Assembly: GCF_014960965.1 (NCBI RefSeq)
Contig: NZ_CP063169.1
Coordinates: forward strand, 3,939,581-4,003,580
Direction: 5' to 3'
DNA from: Ruania alkalisoli
GTDB lineage: Bacteria; Actinomycetota; Actinomycetes; Actinomycetales; Beutenbergiaceae
Length of the DNA stretch: 64,000 bases
Below are positions 26,546 through 34,660 of the stretch, one piece after another. Every line of letters begins with the position of its first letter. The first letter of the stretch is position 1. A program made the translations under genes and the position numbers. The notes beneath the pieces were generated by a model. That model saw nothing but the letters and a program-made list of their open reading frames with translations, had not been told where the DNA came from and did no database searches.

Positions 26546-27497
26546 GGGCCATCGCCGCCTTCGCGGCTTCGGCGAGGTGCTCGGGATCGAGACCGAAGTG
26601 GGTGAGCAGTGCGTTGGTACTACCCGTCGGGGCGAAGTCGTGCAGGCCGAGGATCTCCACCGGAACTCGCTGCCCCGCGGGCAGGGCGGCCACCAGACTG
26701 GCCACGGCGGCCCCGAGCCCGCCTGACACATTGGCCTCCTCGACGGTCACGATCGCGCGCGTCTGCGCGGCGGCTGCACGCACAGCCTCGGCGTCGAACG
26801 GGGCGATCCAGGAGGCGTTCAGCACCCGCGCGGTGACGCCGTCAGCGGCGAGTGCTTCGGCCGCCTGGAGCGCGCGGGAGACCATGGTGCCGACGGCGAC
26901 AATGGTGACATCTGCGCCGTCACACAGTTGCTGGAACCGGCCCCGCTCGAGGGCGGAGGACTCCGGCAGGTCGGGCACCTTGTGCCGGCCCACCCTCATG
27001 AATGCCGGGCGCGGCTCGGCGGCGAGCATCCGCACCGCGTCCCGGGTCTGTGCACGATCCGCGGGAAGCACAATGTCCAGCCCGGGAAGGGCGCGCAGCC
27101 AGGAGAGATCTTCCACCGAGTGGTGGGTGGGGCCGAGTTCGCCGTAGGCCATGCCGGGGCTCATCCCACACAGGATCACCGGGTGCTGGGAGTAGGCCAC
27201 GTCCGCCTTGATCTGCTCCAGGGACCGGCCAGTGAGGAAGGGCGCGGCAGCGCAGACGAAGGGCACGAAGCCCATACTGGCAAGCCCGGCACCCACGCCC
27301 ACCATGTTCTGCTCGGCGATCCCGACATTGATCAGCCGGTCCGGGAAGCGTTCGCGGAACTCCACCAGGTTGCTCGAGCCGACCGAGTCGTTGCACACGG
27401 CCACGATCCGGGTGTCGGCCGCCGCGAGCGCCATGAGCTCCTCGGCGAACGCCTTGCGGTTGTCGTGCACAGGAGCTGTGACGTCGACGGCCGTCAT
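26538..27497 (-). CDS. Transketolase-like C-terminal subunit
   Basis: 319 aa, covering the pyrimidine-binding and C-terminal domains of transketolase. N-V-G-I-A-E-Q-N-M-V-G (about 60-70) carries the catalytic Glu that activates thiamine diphosphate, and P-T-H-H-S-V-E-D-L follows near residue 118. The ATG overlaps the stop of the 90-codon repeat ORF (ATGA) and has a GGGGG site upstream. Together with the N-subunit it matches AptB-type enzymes that act on apulose 4-phosphate; the substrate is inferred. Confidence 0.9.
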   Translation of the reverse strand: MTAVDVTAPVHDNRKAFAEELMALAAADTRIVAVCNDSVGSSNLVEFRERFPDRLINVGIAEQNMVGVGAGLASMGFVPFVCAAAPFLTGRSLEQIKADVAYSQHPVILCGMSPGMAYGELGPTHHSVEDLSWLRALPGLDIVLPADRAQTRDAVRMLAAEPRPAFMRVGRHKVPDLPESSALERGRFQQLCDGADVTIVAVGTMVSRALQAAEALAADGVTARVLNASWIAPFDAEAVRAAAAQTRAIVTVEEANVSGGLGAAVASLVAALPAGQRVPVEILGLHDFAPTGSTNALLTHFGLDPEHLAEAAKAAMARA

Positions 27498-27766
27498 GCT
27501 GTCCCCCTTTCGCCTGCCCACTGCGGTGCCTCACTCCGGTGTACCTCGTTCCTCGGCGCCCCTACGCGGGGGCTCCTCGCGCTCATGCTGTGGCTCCTCG
27601 TGCACGACCACTGCGGTGCCTCACTCCGGTGCACCTCGTTCCTCGGCGCCCCTACGCGGGGGCTCCTCGCGCTCATGCTGTGGCTCCTCGTGCACGACCA
27701 CTGCGGTGCCTCACTCCGGTGCACCTCGTTCCTCGGCGCCCCTACGCGGGGGCTCCTCGCGCTCAT
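27494..27766 (-). CDS. In-frame 90-codon repeat ORF bridging the transketolase genes
   Basis: This ORF encodes 90 residues as three 30-residue units (M-S-A-R-S-P-R-V-G-A-P-R-N-E-V-H-R-S-E-A ...), the third cut after 23 residues and ending A-G-E-R-G-T-A. Its ATG overlaps the stop of the N-subunit gene (ATGA) and its TGA overlaps the ATG of the C-subunit gene (ATGA). The product would be very basic and shows no known domain. It may be a real peptide or, more likely, a translated spacer that keeps ribosomes coupled between subunits. Confidence 0.4.
   Translation of the reverse strand: MSARSPRVGAPRNEVHRSEAPQWSCTRSHSMSARSPRVGAPRNEVHRSEAPQWSCTRSHSMSARSPRVGAPRNEVHRSEAPQWAGERGTA
27518..27766 (-). 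repeat. 90-bp tandem repeat, 2.8 copies
   Basis: Units run 27766-27677, 27676-27587 and 27586-27518 on the minus strand (the last partial, 69 bp). The copies are identical except one base at 27542, which is synonymous (GTG to GTA, Val) in the ORF. Each unit can fold: GCCCC-CGCGTA-GGGGC, and GGTGC/GCACC around a GGTGCACC palindrome. The near-identity points to recent duplication, slippage or gene conversion. Confidence 0.97.
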
Positions 27767-28674
27767 GCCAACTCCAGGAGTGCCTGATCGGCCTGCTCGC
27801 TCGTCGGCACCTTGTGGTGCCACTCGACCCGGTCCTCCATGAAGCTGATTCCTTTGCCCTTGATCGTGTTGGCGATGACCGCGACGGGGCCACCCGTGGT
27901 GGACGGTGCGTATGCCTCGGCCAGTGCCAGGTGGTTGTGCCCGTCCACGGACCGCACCTCGCACCCGAAGGCGGCGAGCCGCGCGTCCAGTGGGTCAAGT
28001 CCGTTGGTGTCCTCCGTGCGGGCTCCCTGCTGCAGCCGGTTCCGGTCGACCACCAGAGTGAGGTTCTCAAGGCCATAATGCGCCGCGGCCATGAGGGCCT
28101 CCCAGTTACTGCCCTCCTGCAGCTCGCCGTCTCCGGCCACCACGAAAACCCGTGCCGGCGAGCCGGCCAGGTGTGCACCCACCGCCTGCCCCACGGCGAC
28201 CGGCAGGCCGTGTCCAAGCGGCCCGGTGTTCGTCTCGACACCCGGAACCTTCACGCGGTTGGGGTGACCGTTCAGGGCGGACCCTTCAGCCATGAACGTG
28301 TCCAGCTCGTTCGGGGAGAAATAGCCGCAAGAGGCGAGTGTCGCGTACAAGGCTGCGGCGCAGTGGCCCTTGCTGAGGATGAACCGGTCGCGATCCTTGG
28401 GCAGGTCGGCCGGGTCGATCCGCAACGTCCCATAGAAGAGGGTCGTGAGAATGTCGGTCACCGACATGTCCCCGCCCACGTGCCCCTGGCGCGCGGTCAT
28501 GATCATCTGCACCACGCGGCGTCTGATGGCCTGCGCTCGACCGGCCAGCAAGGCCGCCTTCTCCGCGGGCTCGGCCGCAGCGATGCGATCGCGCTCAGCG
28601 CGCCAGATCAGCACCTGCTCGAGATCCGTCGTCAGCATCTCCGCATATCCATTCAATAGTGATCTTGTGTGCAT
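27763..28674 (-). CDS. Transketolase-like N-terminal subunit
   Basis: 303 aa from ATG 28674; an in-frame ATG at 28638 (M-L-T-T-D-L-E-Q) would give 291 aa and leave the shared TTGAATGGATA motif upstream. It has the thiamine-diphosphate domain: G-H-V-G-G-D-M-S, S-K-G-H-C-A-A-A-L-Y and the V-V-A-G-D-G-E-L-Q-E-G diphosphate-Mg site. It is the first gene of the operon that runs through the C-subunit, kinase, isomerase and SorC regulator. It is probably AptA-like. Confidence 0.9.
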   Translation of the reverse strand: MHTRSLLNGYAEMLTTDLEQVLIWRAERDRIAAAEPAEKAALLAGRAQAIRRRVVQMIMTARQGHVGGDMSVTDILTTLFYGTLRIDPADLPKDRDRFILSKGHCAAALYATLASCGYFSPNELDTFMAEGSALNGHPNRVKVPGVETNTGPLGHGLPVAVGQAVGAHLAGSPARVFVVAGDGELQEGSNWEALMAAAHYGLENLTLVVDRNRLQQGARTEDTNGLDPLDARLAAFGCEVRSVDGHNHLALAEAYAPSTTGGPVAVIANTIKGKGISFMEDRVEWHHKVPTSEQADQALLELA

Positions 28675-28747
28675 TCACCATGGCACGGCTACGTGGCGGC
28701 GTCAAGATCCGCGGCGCGCCCCGGTCCCGACCGCTCAGAAAATCGAA

Positions 28748-28764
28748 CGTCAATCTGGTTGACG
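28748..28764. promoter_or_regulatory. Palindrome upstream of the transketolase operon
   Basis: CGTCAA-TCTGG-TTGACG has 6-bp perfect arms about 75-90 bp before the operon start and contains TTGACG, a -35-like hexamer on the plus strand. It may be an operator of the SorC protein or part of the decayed HTH gene's promoter; weak evidence. Confidence 0.3.
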
Positions 28765-28815
28765 GCGTGGACGATTGCCCAGGTCGCGCCATCGCAGATT
28801 TGCTATACCGAGTCG

Positions 28816-28960
28816 GTGAGCACCTTCGGTGAGTTCCTCCGAGCGCGGCGTGAGGCGGTCGGCTTGACCCAGCAACGACTCGCGCGTCCAGCAGTCAACG
28901 ATCGCGGCTATCGAGCGCCGGCGGCGCCAGCCGTCTGACGAGGCCCGCCGTCACCTGTCG
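28816..28960 (+). pseudogene. Remnant of an HTH (probably MntA-type) antitoxin
   Basis: From GTG 28816 the reading gives F-G-E-F-L-R-A-R-R-E-A-V-G-L-T-Q-Q-R-L-A, an XRE helix-turn-helix start, then goes out of frame. In the next frame from 28886 it resumes as V-Q-Q-S-T-I-A-A-I-E-R-R-R-R-Q-P-S, the second half of the same HTH. About 11 bp are missing at the turn. In actinobacteria this HTH often heads nucleotidyltransferase (MntA) antitoxins placed before HepT; the nucleotidyltransferase part is absent here. Confidence 0.7.
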
Positions 28961-28985
28961 AAGCCCGGCGCGAGGCCATCGCCCT

Positions 28986-29517
28986 GTGACCGACGCCGCC
29001 GAGCAGCACCTCCGCGACGAGGCCGACTATGTGAGCGCCGACGAGAAACGGATGTACCAGGAGGGTCGGGGCTACCCGAAGAACGCCCGGCCGTTCTCGC
29101 CGGAGCAGACGCGACGCCGACTGGGCGACCTGGTCGAGGTAGCTATCCGGTGCGGGCGGATCGTCGAGCGTGGCCATGCCGCATTCCTCGCCGACGACAC
29201 CGACGGCGAACTTCTGAGGGCAGCGGCGGAGCGCTACCTCATCACGATCGGGAACATCGTCGAGAAGCTGCACAGCGACTACAAGGACATATTCCCCCAA
29301 CGTCCCGTGGCCTGCCGTCACCGCGATGCGAAGTCTCGTCGCACACCACAATGACAAGGTCGACCATGAGCAGGTCTGGCAATCGATCACGCGCCGGGTC
29401 CCGGAGCTCATCGAGACGCTGCACCTCGCCGACACGGTCGACGACATCACCCTTCCCGCCGACCTCCAGCCACGAACACCCCGGCCGGCCGACCCGTTTC
29501 CCGGGCCTGACGCCTAG
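28986..29517 (+). pseudogene. Frameshifted HepT-like HEPN toxin
   Basis: The first frame (28986-29298) carries F-S-P-E-Q-T-R-R-R-L-G-D-L and E-R-Y-L-I-T-I-G-N-I-V-E-K-L-H-S-D-Y-K-D-I-F-P. The next frame carries N-V-P-W-P-A-V-T-A-M-R-S-L-V-A-H-H, with the HEPN catalytic motif R-x4-H, then V-D-H-E-Q-V-W. Removing one C from the C5 run at 29294-29298 restores one continuous HepT (DUF86) protein. The gene lies behind the HTH remnant, so this is a decayed HepT/MntA pair. A sequencing error or phase-variable tract is the alternative. Confidence 0.75.
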
Positions 29518-29572
29518 CGCCGCACCTCAAGGGGGTAGCGGCCCCGGTCCCCTCGCGCCGTAGCATGGCGCC

Positions 29573-30523
29573 ATGCCGGAGGACTTCCTGATCGCCCGGA
29601 ACCCCGAGGAAGGCAGCACACTGCCGTATCTGCTGCGGATCCCACTGGGCGAGCACGGGATCGTGCTGAAGGCGCGCGAGGTCTGGCCCCGCACCGGGAA
29701 GGTCTACTGCCACCGCGCGGTCGGGTGGCCGAGCGAACCGGAGATCGTGGAGGCCACGCCCGTGCGTTCGTGCCGGCGCCGGGGCGCAGCGATCGATCTC
29801 GTATTGGACCGCTCCCGTGAGAACCGCAGCCAGTTCGTGCTCACCCGGATCAAGGGTGGCCGCGAAGCGGTGTTCTGGCAGACCGCACGAACAGCCAAGC
29901 AGGCGCGCCCCACCGTCGCGATCCCCACAGCCAGGGCGAGCGGCCTGGCCGAGCTGGAGATCGTCGTCGACAGCCACGAGCGATATGCCTGGAAGTTCAG
30001 TCATCAACAAGCCACCACCCGGAAGGCACCACTGGCCGCCGGCGACTATGCGGTCGAACTCGACGGCGCCGTCATCGCCTCCGTCGAACGCAAGAGCCTG
30101 AGCGACCTGGTCAGCACGCTCACCACCGGCAAGATGCGCTACCTCGCGGCCGACCTCAGCGATCTGCCGCGTGCCGCGATCGTGGTGGAGGACCGGTACT
30201 CCCACATCTTCGCGCTCGAGCATGTGCGGCCATCGGTCGTGGCCGAAGCCGTGGCCGAACACCATGCGCGGTTCCCCCAGATCCCGATCGTGTTCTGCGA
30301 GACCCGGGCGCTCGCGCAGGAATGGACCTACCGGTTCCTCGCTGCCGCGTTGGCCGCGATCGCCGGGGAGAGCATCGGCGAGGTGCGCACCAGCGCGCTC
30401 GCGAGCGCCGCCGCACCGACTCCGTCCGCCATCCGGGCGTGGGCGCTCGAGGCTGGTTACACGGTGTCAGCCCGCGGTCGCATTCCTGCCGAGGTGCGGG
30501 CCGCGTTCGACCGCCGCGAATAG
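29573..30523 (+). CDS. ERCC4-type nuclease domain fused to Lsr2-like domain
   Basis: 316 aa. The N-terminal 110 residues are unassigned. Residues about 128-255 are an ERCC4/XPF-type nuclease: V-V-D-S-H-E-R, then A-G-D-Y-A-V and V-E-R-K-S-L-S-D-L, matching G-D-x(n)-E-R-K-x3-D. The C-terminus (about 282-312, I-R-A-W-A-L-E-A-G-Y-T-V-S-A-R-G-R-I-P) is the Lsr2 DNA-binding domain that recognises AT-rich DNA. A structure-specific or AT-targeted nuclease is inferred. ATG 29573 is used; no strong ribosome site. Confidence 0.85.
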   Translation: MPEDFLIARNPEEGSTLPYLLRIPLGEHGIVLKAREVWPRTGKVYCHRAVGWPSEPEIVEATPVRSCRRRGAAIDLVLDRSRENRSQFVLTRIKGGREAVFWQTARTAKQARPTVAIPTARASGLAELEIVVDSHERYAWKFSHQQATTRKAPLAAGDYAVELDGAVIASVERKSLSDLVSTLTTGKMRYLAADLSDLPRAAIVVEDRYSHIFALEHVRPSVVAEAVAEHHARFPQIPIVFCETRALAQEWTYRFLAAALAAIAGESIGEVRTSALASAAAPTPSAIRAWALEAGYTVSARGRIPAEVRAAFDRRE

Positions 30524-30633
30524 AGCGCGCCAGCGCACGAGGTTGCACAGTTCCGCAATGGCGAAGTCCGACGGCGAAGGCTGCGCCATCCGGGATCCTT
30601 GCCACCGCCCGTGAAGGCTCGAGACGCCCACCG

Positions 30634-31380
30634 CTACGACGAACTCCGATCGGTCGGCAACCGGCGGCGCTGCCACGAGCCGAGGATGTGCTCGCGCATG
30701 GCCTCGCGTGCTCGGGCCTGGTCTCCGGCGTCGATCGCGTCCACGACAGCCTGATGCTCGGCGAGCGTCAGCTCGAAGGCGTGAGTCGGATCGAGCCCCA
30801 AGTATCGATCGCTGTGAACCGCATGCAAGATGAGCGCGCGGGCGATGTTCGCGGCCAGCGCGTTGCCGGAGAGGTCCATGACCGCGAGGTGGAACTGCAC
30901 GTCCGCTTCGCGGAAGACGCTTGAGTCCGCAACCGACTCCGCCATATCGTCGATCCGCTCGCGCAACAGCACCCGCGCCTGTTCGTCCACCGACCCAGCG
31001 ACGTCACCGGCCATCTCCGCCTCGAGTGCGCTGCGGACCACGCTGAGATCATCCAGGACGCCGAGCGTGCGATCGTTGCCGATCATCGTCGAGAGCACCA
31101 ACGGATCGAGCACGTTCCAGCTGGTGATGGGCTGAACGTGGGTGCCACGCCCCTGCGCAACCGTGATCATCCCCTTCTCCTGGAGCCGCTTCATGGTCTC
31201 CCGGATCACGGTGCGACTGACCCCGAACTCTGTGGTCAGTTCCGCCTCCGTCGGAAGGATCTGGCCCGCGGCGTACTCGCCGGAGACGATCGCTTGGACG
31301 AACTCGCGCAGCACCGTGGCTCCGATGCGCTCGATCGGGCGTCGGACACGCGCAGCAGCCGTCGGCTCAGAGATGGGCAT
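30634..31380 (-). CDS. GntR/FadR-family transcriptional regulator 1
   Basis: 248 aa. Winged HTH at about 20-85 (L-P-T-E-A-E-L-T-T-E-F-G-V-S-R-T-V-I-R-E) and an all-helical FCD effector domain (about 105-235) with metal-site-type His in F-H-L-A-V and the C-terminal A-E-H-Q-A-V-V-D-A-I. FCD proteins usually sense sugar acids or their keto derivatives. It is divergent from the sugar-acid operon, and a candidate operator between them recurs at 46.9 kb. Confidence 0.92.
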   Translation of the reverse strand: MPISEPTAAARVRRPIERIGATVLREFVQAIVSGEYAAGQILPTEAELTTEFGVSRTVIRETMKRLQEKGMITVAQGRGTHVQPITSWNVLDPLVLSTMIGNDRTLGVLDDLSVVRSALEAEMAGDVAGSVDEQARVLLRERIDDMAESVADSSVFREADVQFHLAVMDLSGNALAANIARALILHAVHSDRYLGLDPTHAFELTLAEHQAVVDAIDAGDQARAREAMREHILGSWQRRRLPTDRSSS

Positions 31381-31440
31381 GCCACCAATCTAGTGAGCAG
31401 GAGAGGGCGGCGATACCGGAACACACCAAAACAACAGACA

Positions 31441-31455
31441 TATGATGTATGCTGT
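31441..31455 (+). promoter_or_regulatory. Candidate GntR operator, copy A
   Basis: TATGATGTATGCTGT lies between GntR-1 and the sugar-acid operon, 28 bp before the dehydratase start. TATGACGTATGCCGT, 13 of 15 identical, lies at 46924-46938 in front of the GH28/ABC operon. The region also contains the local repeat CATA-TGATG-TATG. Confidence 0.55.
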
Positions 31456-31482
31456 ACGGACCGATCTCACCTCGAGGATGAT

Positions 31483-32637
31483 ATGAAGATCACCGGTTAC
31501 CGCACGCTTCGAACAACCCATCACTGGGGCAGACCAGTGGGCGATGTCAATGGGTTCGTTGCCTCCGGGGTCACCGAGTTGCCGATCGTGATCCTCGAGA
31601 CCGACGAAGGCGTCGAAGGGGTCGGCACCGGATCGCACGCCGACCTCGACCGCCTCTTCCCCGCGCTGGAGGGACAGGACCCTCGCGCGGCCACCACGTT
31701 GTACGACGCGATGCTCGCCCGGGTGTTCAAGACCTCCCACGCCGGAGCAACCTTCGGTGGCATCGGCACACTCGATACCGCTCTGTGGGACATCAAGGCC
31801 AAGCTCGCTGGAGAACCGCTGTGGCGCTTGCTCGGCGCCGGCGATCGCTATGTCCACGGATACGCTTCCGGACTCGATGCCGCGCTGACCGACGACCAGC
31901 TCGTGACCCTCTACCGTTCGTTCGCCGAGCGTGGATACACGGCCGCCAAACTCAAAGGAGGACGGCGCCTCAGCGACGACCGGCGGCGCTTCGGACTCCT
32001 CTCCGAGGCCCTCAGCGCCGGGGACACGCCACCGGCGCTGATGCTCGATGCCAACGAGTCCTGGAACGTCAAGCAGGCCGTGCGGTACGTCAGTGCGCTG
32101 GAACAGCACATCGATCTGACCTGGGTCGAGGAACCGCTGCGCCGCTGGGACGCGCTCGGGCACGCGCGCCTGAGCCAGTCGATCAAGTCCGCCGTAGCAA
32201 CAGGGGAGAACCTCACGGGCCTCGAGATGTACCGGCCACTCCTGGACGCTGGCGGCGCTGACATCGTCCAGGCCGGCGCCGTCTGGGGCGTCACTCACAT
32301 GCACCGGGTCGCGATGACCGCCCACAGTCGCGATCTAGCCATCAGCCCCGTCGGTCTCACCGCCAACTACGCCGTCGCCGCTGTCGCCGCCGCGGTGCCC
32401 AACCACCTCACATCCGAAGTTCAGGACCTGGGGACGCCCCTCGGGCTGACCATCGATCAGGAGTTCATCGACGGCGGCATCGTGCTGGGCTATCAGCCCG
32501 GCGCCGGCATCGCCGTCGACGAAGCGGCCATCTGCGCCGCTCGCGCCGCCGACGGCTGGCAGACACCTGATGGACCACACGTGCGACCACAACGAAGCGG
32601 ACTGCGCATCGTCGACGGCGGCGGATGGGGGGAATGA
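31483..32637 (+). CDS. Enolase-superfamily sugar-acid dehydratase
   Basis: 384 aa, mandelate racemase/muconate lactonizing fold. Visible residues: the base motif K-L-K at 156-158, metal ligands Asp189 (L-M-L-D-A-N), Glu216 (W-V-E-E-P) and Glu242 (T-G-E-N). The usual His of the His-Asp dyad is not seen; the chain reads A-I-S-P-V-G there. It should remove water from a sugar acid to give the 2-keto-3-deoxy acid, the first acid step of the operon. GAGGA precedes ATG 31483. Confidence 0.88.
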   Translation: MKITGYRTLRTTHHWGRPVGDVNGFVASGVTELPIVILETDEGVEGVGTGSHADLDRLFPALEGQDPRAATTLYDAMLARVFKTSHAGATFGGIGTLDTALWDIKAKLAGEPLWRLLGAGDRYVHGYASGLDAALTDDQLVTLYRSFAERGYTAAKLKGGRRLSDDRRRFGLLSEALSAGDTPPALMLDANESWNVKQAVRYVSALEQHIDLTWVEEPLRRWDALGHARLSQSIKSAVATGENLTGLEMYRPLLDAGGADIVQAGAVWGVTHMHRVAMTAHSRDLAISPVGLTANYAVAAVAAAVPNHLTSEVQDLGTPLGLTIDQEFIDGGIVLGYQPGAGIAVDEAAICAARAADGWQTPDGPHVRPQRSGLRIVDGGGWGE

Positions 32638-33596
32638 TGGAGTTGCGACCGGGACTACACCGGATCGTCGCTCCCCTGGGGGAGCGGTTCGTTGCTCTGT
32701 ATCTGCTCACCGGCCCGCGCGGCGCGCTGCTGTTCGACACCGGGGTGGAGGAGTCAGTCTCGGGCACGCTCAAGCCCTACCTCGGCGAGATCGGCCTGGC
32801 CCCGGCCGAGATCCGCTGGGTGATCAGCTCCCACTGCGACTTCGACCACACCGGCGGCAATGGCGCTCTCCGAGAGCTGGCACCGGGAGCAGAGTTCCTG
32901 GCCGGTCGCGCGGACGTCCCGATGACGGAGGACGTCGACCTGCTGATCACTGGTCGATACGGCGAGTTCGCCAGCCGGGACGGCTTCGACGACCCGCCCG
33001 AGACCACCAGCGAGATCCGCCGCAGCACCCGGCTCGTCGCCGTGGATCAGGCGCTCGACGGCGGCGAGGTCCTCGACCTGGGCGGTGACCGCCGGGTCGA
33101 GGTGATCTCCGCCCCCGGCCACTCCCCCGGCCACCTCGCCCTGTGGGACCCGGCCAACAACGCGCTGCTCATCTCCGACGCCGTGCTCGGTGAGAGCGTC
33201 CTGACGGCGCAGGGTGCGCCGGTCTTCCCACCCACCTACCGCGACACGGTCGCCTATGCCGACACCATCACCCGCCTGCGCAGGTACGACGCGGAACTGC
33301 TGCTGACAGCGCACTACCCGGTCTACGAAGGAGTCGAGGTGGACACCTTCCTGCACCGATCGGCCGCCTACGTGGACCACATCGACGCGGTGGTGGAGCA
33401 GCAGCTGGGTGCCGTAGAGGAGCTCACTTCGCTTGAGCTCATCCGTCGGTGCGCCCCGCACCTCGGCCCCTGGACCGAGGCAGCCGCTGACTACCTGATC
33501 TTCCCGATGACAGGCAATCTGGAACGGCTCGTGGCCGCCGGACGCCTGAGCGAGGGCATCCGGGACGGCCTGCGCACCTGGAGGTGGACCCGATGA
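32634..33596 (+). CDS. Metallo-beta-lactamase-fold hydrolase (possible sugar lactonase)
   Basis: 320 aa. The metal motif reads S-H-C-D-F-D-H-T-G-G, an H-x-D-x-D-H variant of H-x-H-x-D-H seen in a subgroup of the fold. Later ligands are A-P-G-H-S-P-G-H and I-S-D-A-V, with the final His in T-A-H-Y-P-V-Y. The ATG overlaps the dehydratase stop. Within a sugar-acid operon a lactone hydrolase role is plausible, but the fold alone does not prove it. Confidence 0.85.
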   Translation: MMELRPGLHRIVAPLGERFVALYLLTGPRGALLFDTGVEESVSGTLKPYLGEIGLAPAEIRWVISSHCDFDHTGGNGALRELAPGAEFLAGRADVPMTEDVDLLITGRYGEFASRDGFDDPPETTSEIRRSTRLVAVDQALDGGEVLDLGGDRRVEVISAPGHSPGHLALWDPANNALLISDAVLGESVLTAQGAPVFPPTYRDTVAYADTITRLRRYDAELLLTAHYPVYEGVEVDTFLHRSAAYVDHIDAVVEQQLGAVEELTSLELIRRCAPHLGPWTEAAADYLIFPMTGNLERLVAAGRLSEGIRDGLRTWRWTR

Positions 33597-34660
33597 CGGT
33601 CCGGCTCGGGGCGATCGGCGCGGGCTGGTGGGCGACAAGCAATCACTTCCCGGTATTCGCCGCCCGCGAGGACGTGGAGCTGGTGGGCGTCTGCGGCATG
33701 GGACCGAGCCTGGCCCACGCGCAGGCAGAGTTCGGGTTCGACCTGGCCACCGAGGACGCCGACGAACTCCTCGCCGCGGACATCGATGCCGTGGTCATCT
33801 CCACCCCGCATGACCTGCATCACCGGTTCGCGGCACAGGCGCTCGAGCGCGGATTACACGTGTTGTGTGAGAAGCCGATGACGTTGGACGCTGCCCAGGC
33901 GTGGGACCTGGTCGAACGTGCCGAACGCGCCGGGACCGTCTTCCTGGTGCCCTACGGCTGGAATTACAAGCCGTTCACGTCCGCGGCCAAGCGCATCCTC
34001 GACGCCGGCGGGATCGGTGAGATCCAGTACGTGCTCTGCCACATGGCCTCGCCCACCCGTGGCCTGTTCGGCTCCGACCCCACCCACATGCTGCAGCGGT
34101 GGAACTCGCACACCGCGCCCGACCCGAGCACCTGGGCCGACCCTGCCCACGGCGGCGGCTACGCGCACGGGCAGATCACCCACTCCTCGGCGCTGCTGTC
34201 CTGGCTCACGGGCCTGCGTGCCACCACGGTGGCGGGCCGGGTGAGCGGACCAGGGGCCGCCGTCGACCTCTTCGACGCCGCTGTGGTGCAGTTCGAGGGC
34301 GGAGCGCTGGGCACCGTCTCGGGTGCTGCCACGCTCGCCGACGGCGACAAGTACCAGCTCGACATCCGCCTGTTCGGCTCCGAGGGGGTGCTGATGATCG
34401 ATGTGGAGCGCGAGCGGGTCTCACTGAGCCGCTACGACGGCCGTCGCGAGAACGTCGCCATCGCCCCGGGTGAGGGCGAGTACGAGTGCCTCGTGCCCCC
34501 GGCCCGATTCATCGACCTGATCACCGGTACCAGCACCGAGAACAACTCCGATGCCCTGGTGGCCGCGAGATCGGTCGAGCTGATCGAGGCGCTGCTGCGC
34601 TCGGCCGGCGCCAGCGGCGTCGAGACGCCCGTCCATCGAGAACCTCTGAGGGAGACATGA
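33593..34660 (+). CDS. Gfo/Idh/MocA family oxidoreductase
   Basis: 355 aa. The N-terminal Rossmann domain has G-A-I-G-A-G-W-W (about 6-13) and the family E-K-P motif (L-C-E-K-P-M). The C-terminal substrate domain covers about 130-350. It is an NAD(P)-dependent sugar or sugar-acid dehydrogenase by family and probably makes the lactone that the neighbouring MBL protein opens. GGAGG lies 8 nt upstream of the ATGA-overlapping start. Confidence 0.9.
   Translation: MTVRLGAIGAGWWATSNHFPVFAAREDVELVGVCGMGPSLAHAQAEFGFDLATEDADELLAADIDAVVISTPHDLHHRFAAQALERGLHVLCEKPMTLDAAQAWDLVERAERAGTVFLVPYGWNYKPFTSAAKRILDAGGIGEIQYVLCHMASPTRGLFGSDPTHMLQRWNSHTAPDPSTWADPAHGGGYAHGQITHSSALLSWLTGLRATTVAGRVSGPGAAVDLFDAAVVQFEGGALGTVSGAATLADGDKYQLDIRLFGSEGVLMIDVERERVSLSRYDGRRENVAIAPGEGEYECLVPPARFIDLITGTSTENNSDALVAARSVELIEALLRSAGASGVETPVHREPLRET

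Noticed and set aside
27518-27766. CRISPR array
   Set aside because: The units are directly adjacent 90-bp copies with no unique spacers and no cas genes nearby.
27494-27964. Longer version of the repeat ORF
   Set aside because: Upstream of 27766 the frame only overlaps the transketolase N-subunit gene out of frame; the ATG at 27766 is the only sensible start.
28816-30523. Intact defence island
   Set aside because: The HTH and HepT genes are broken, and only one nuclease-like gene is intact; there is no restriction, Cas or other system.
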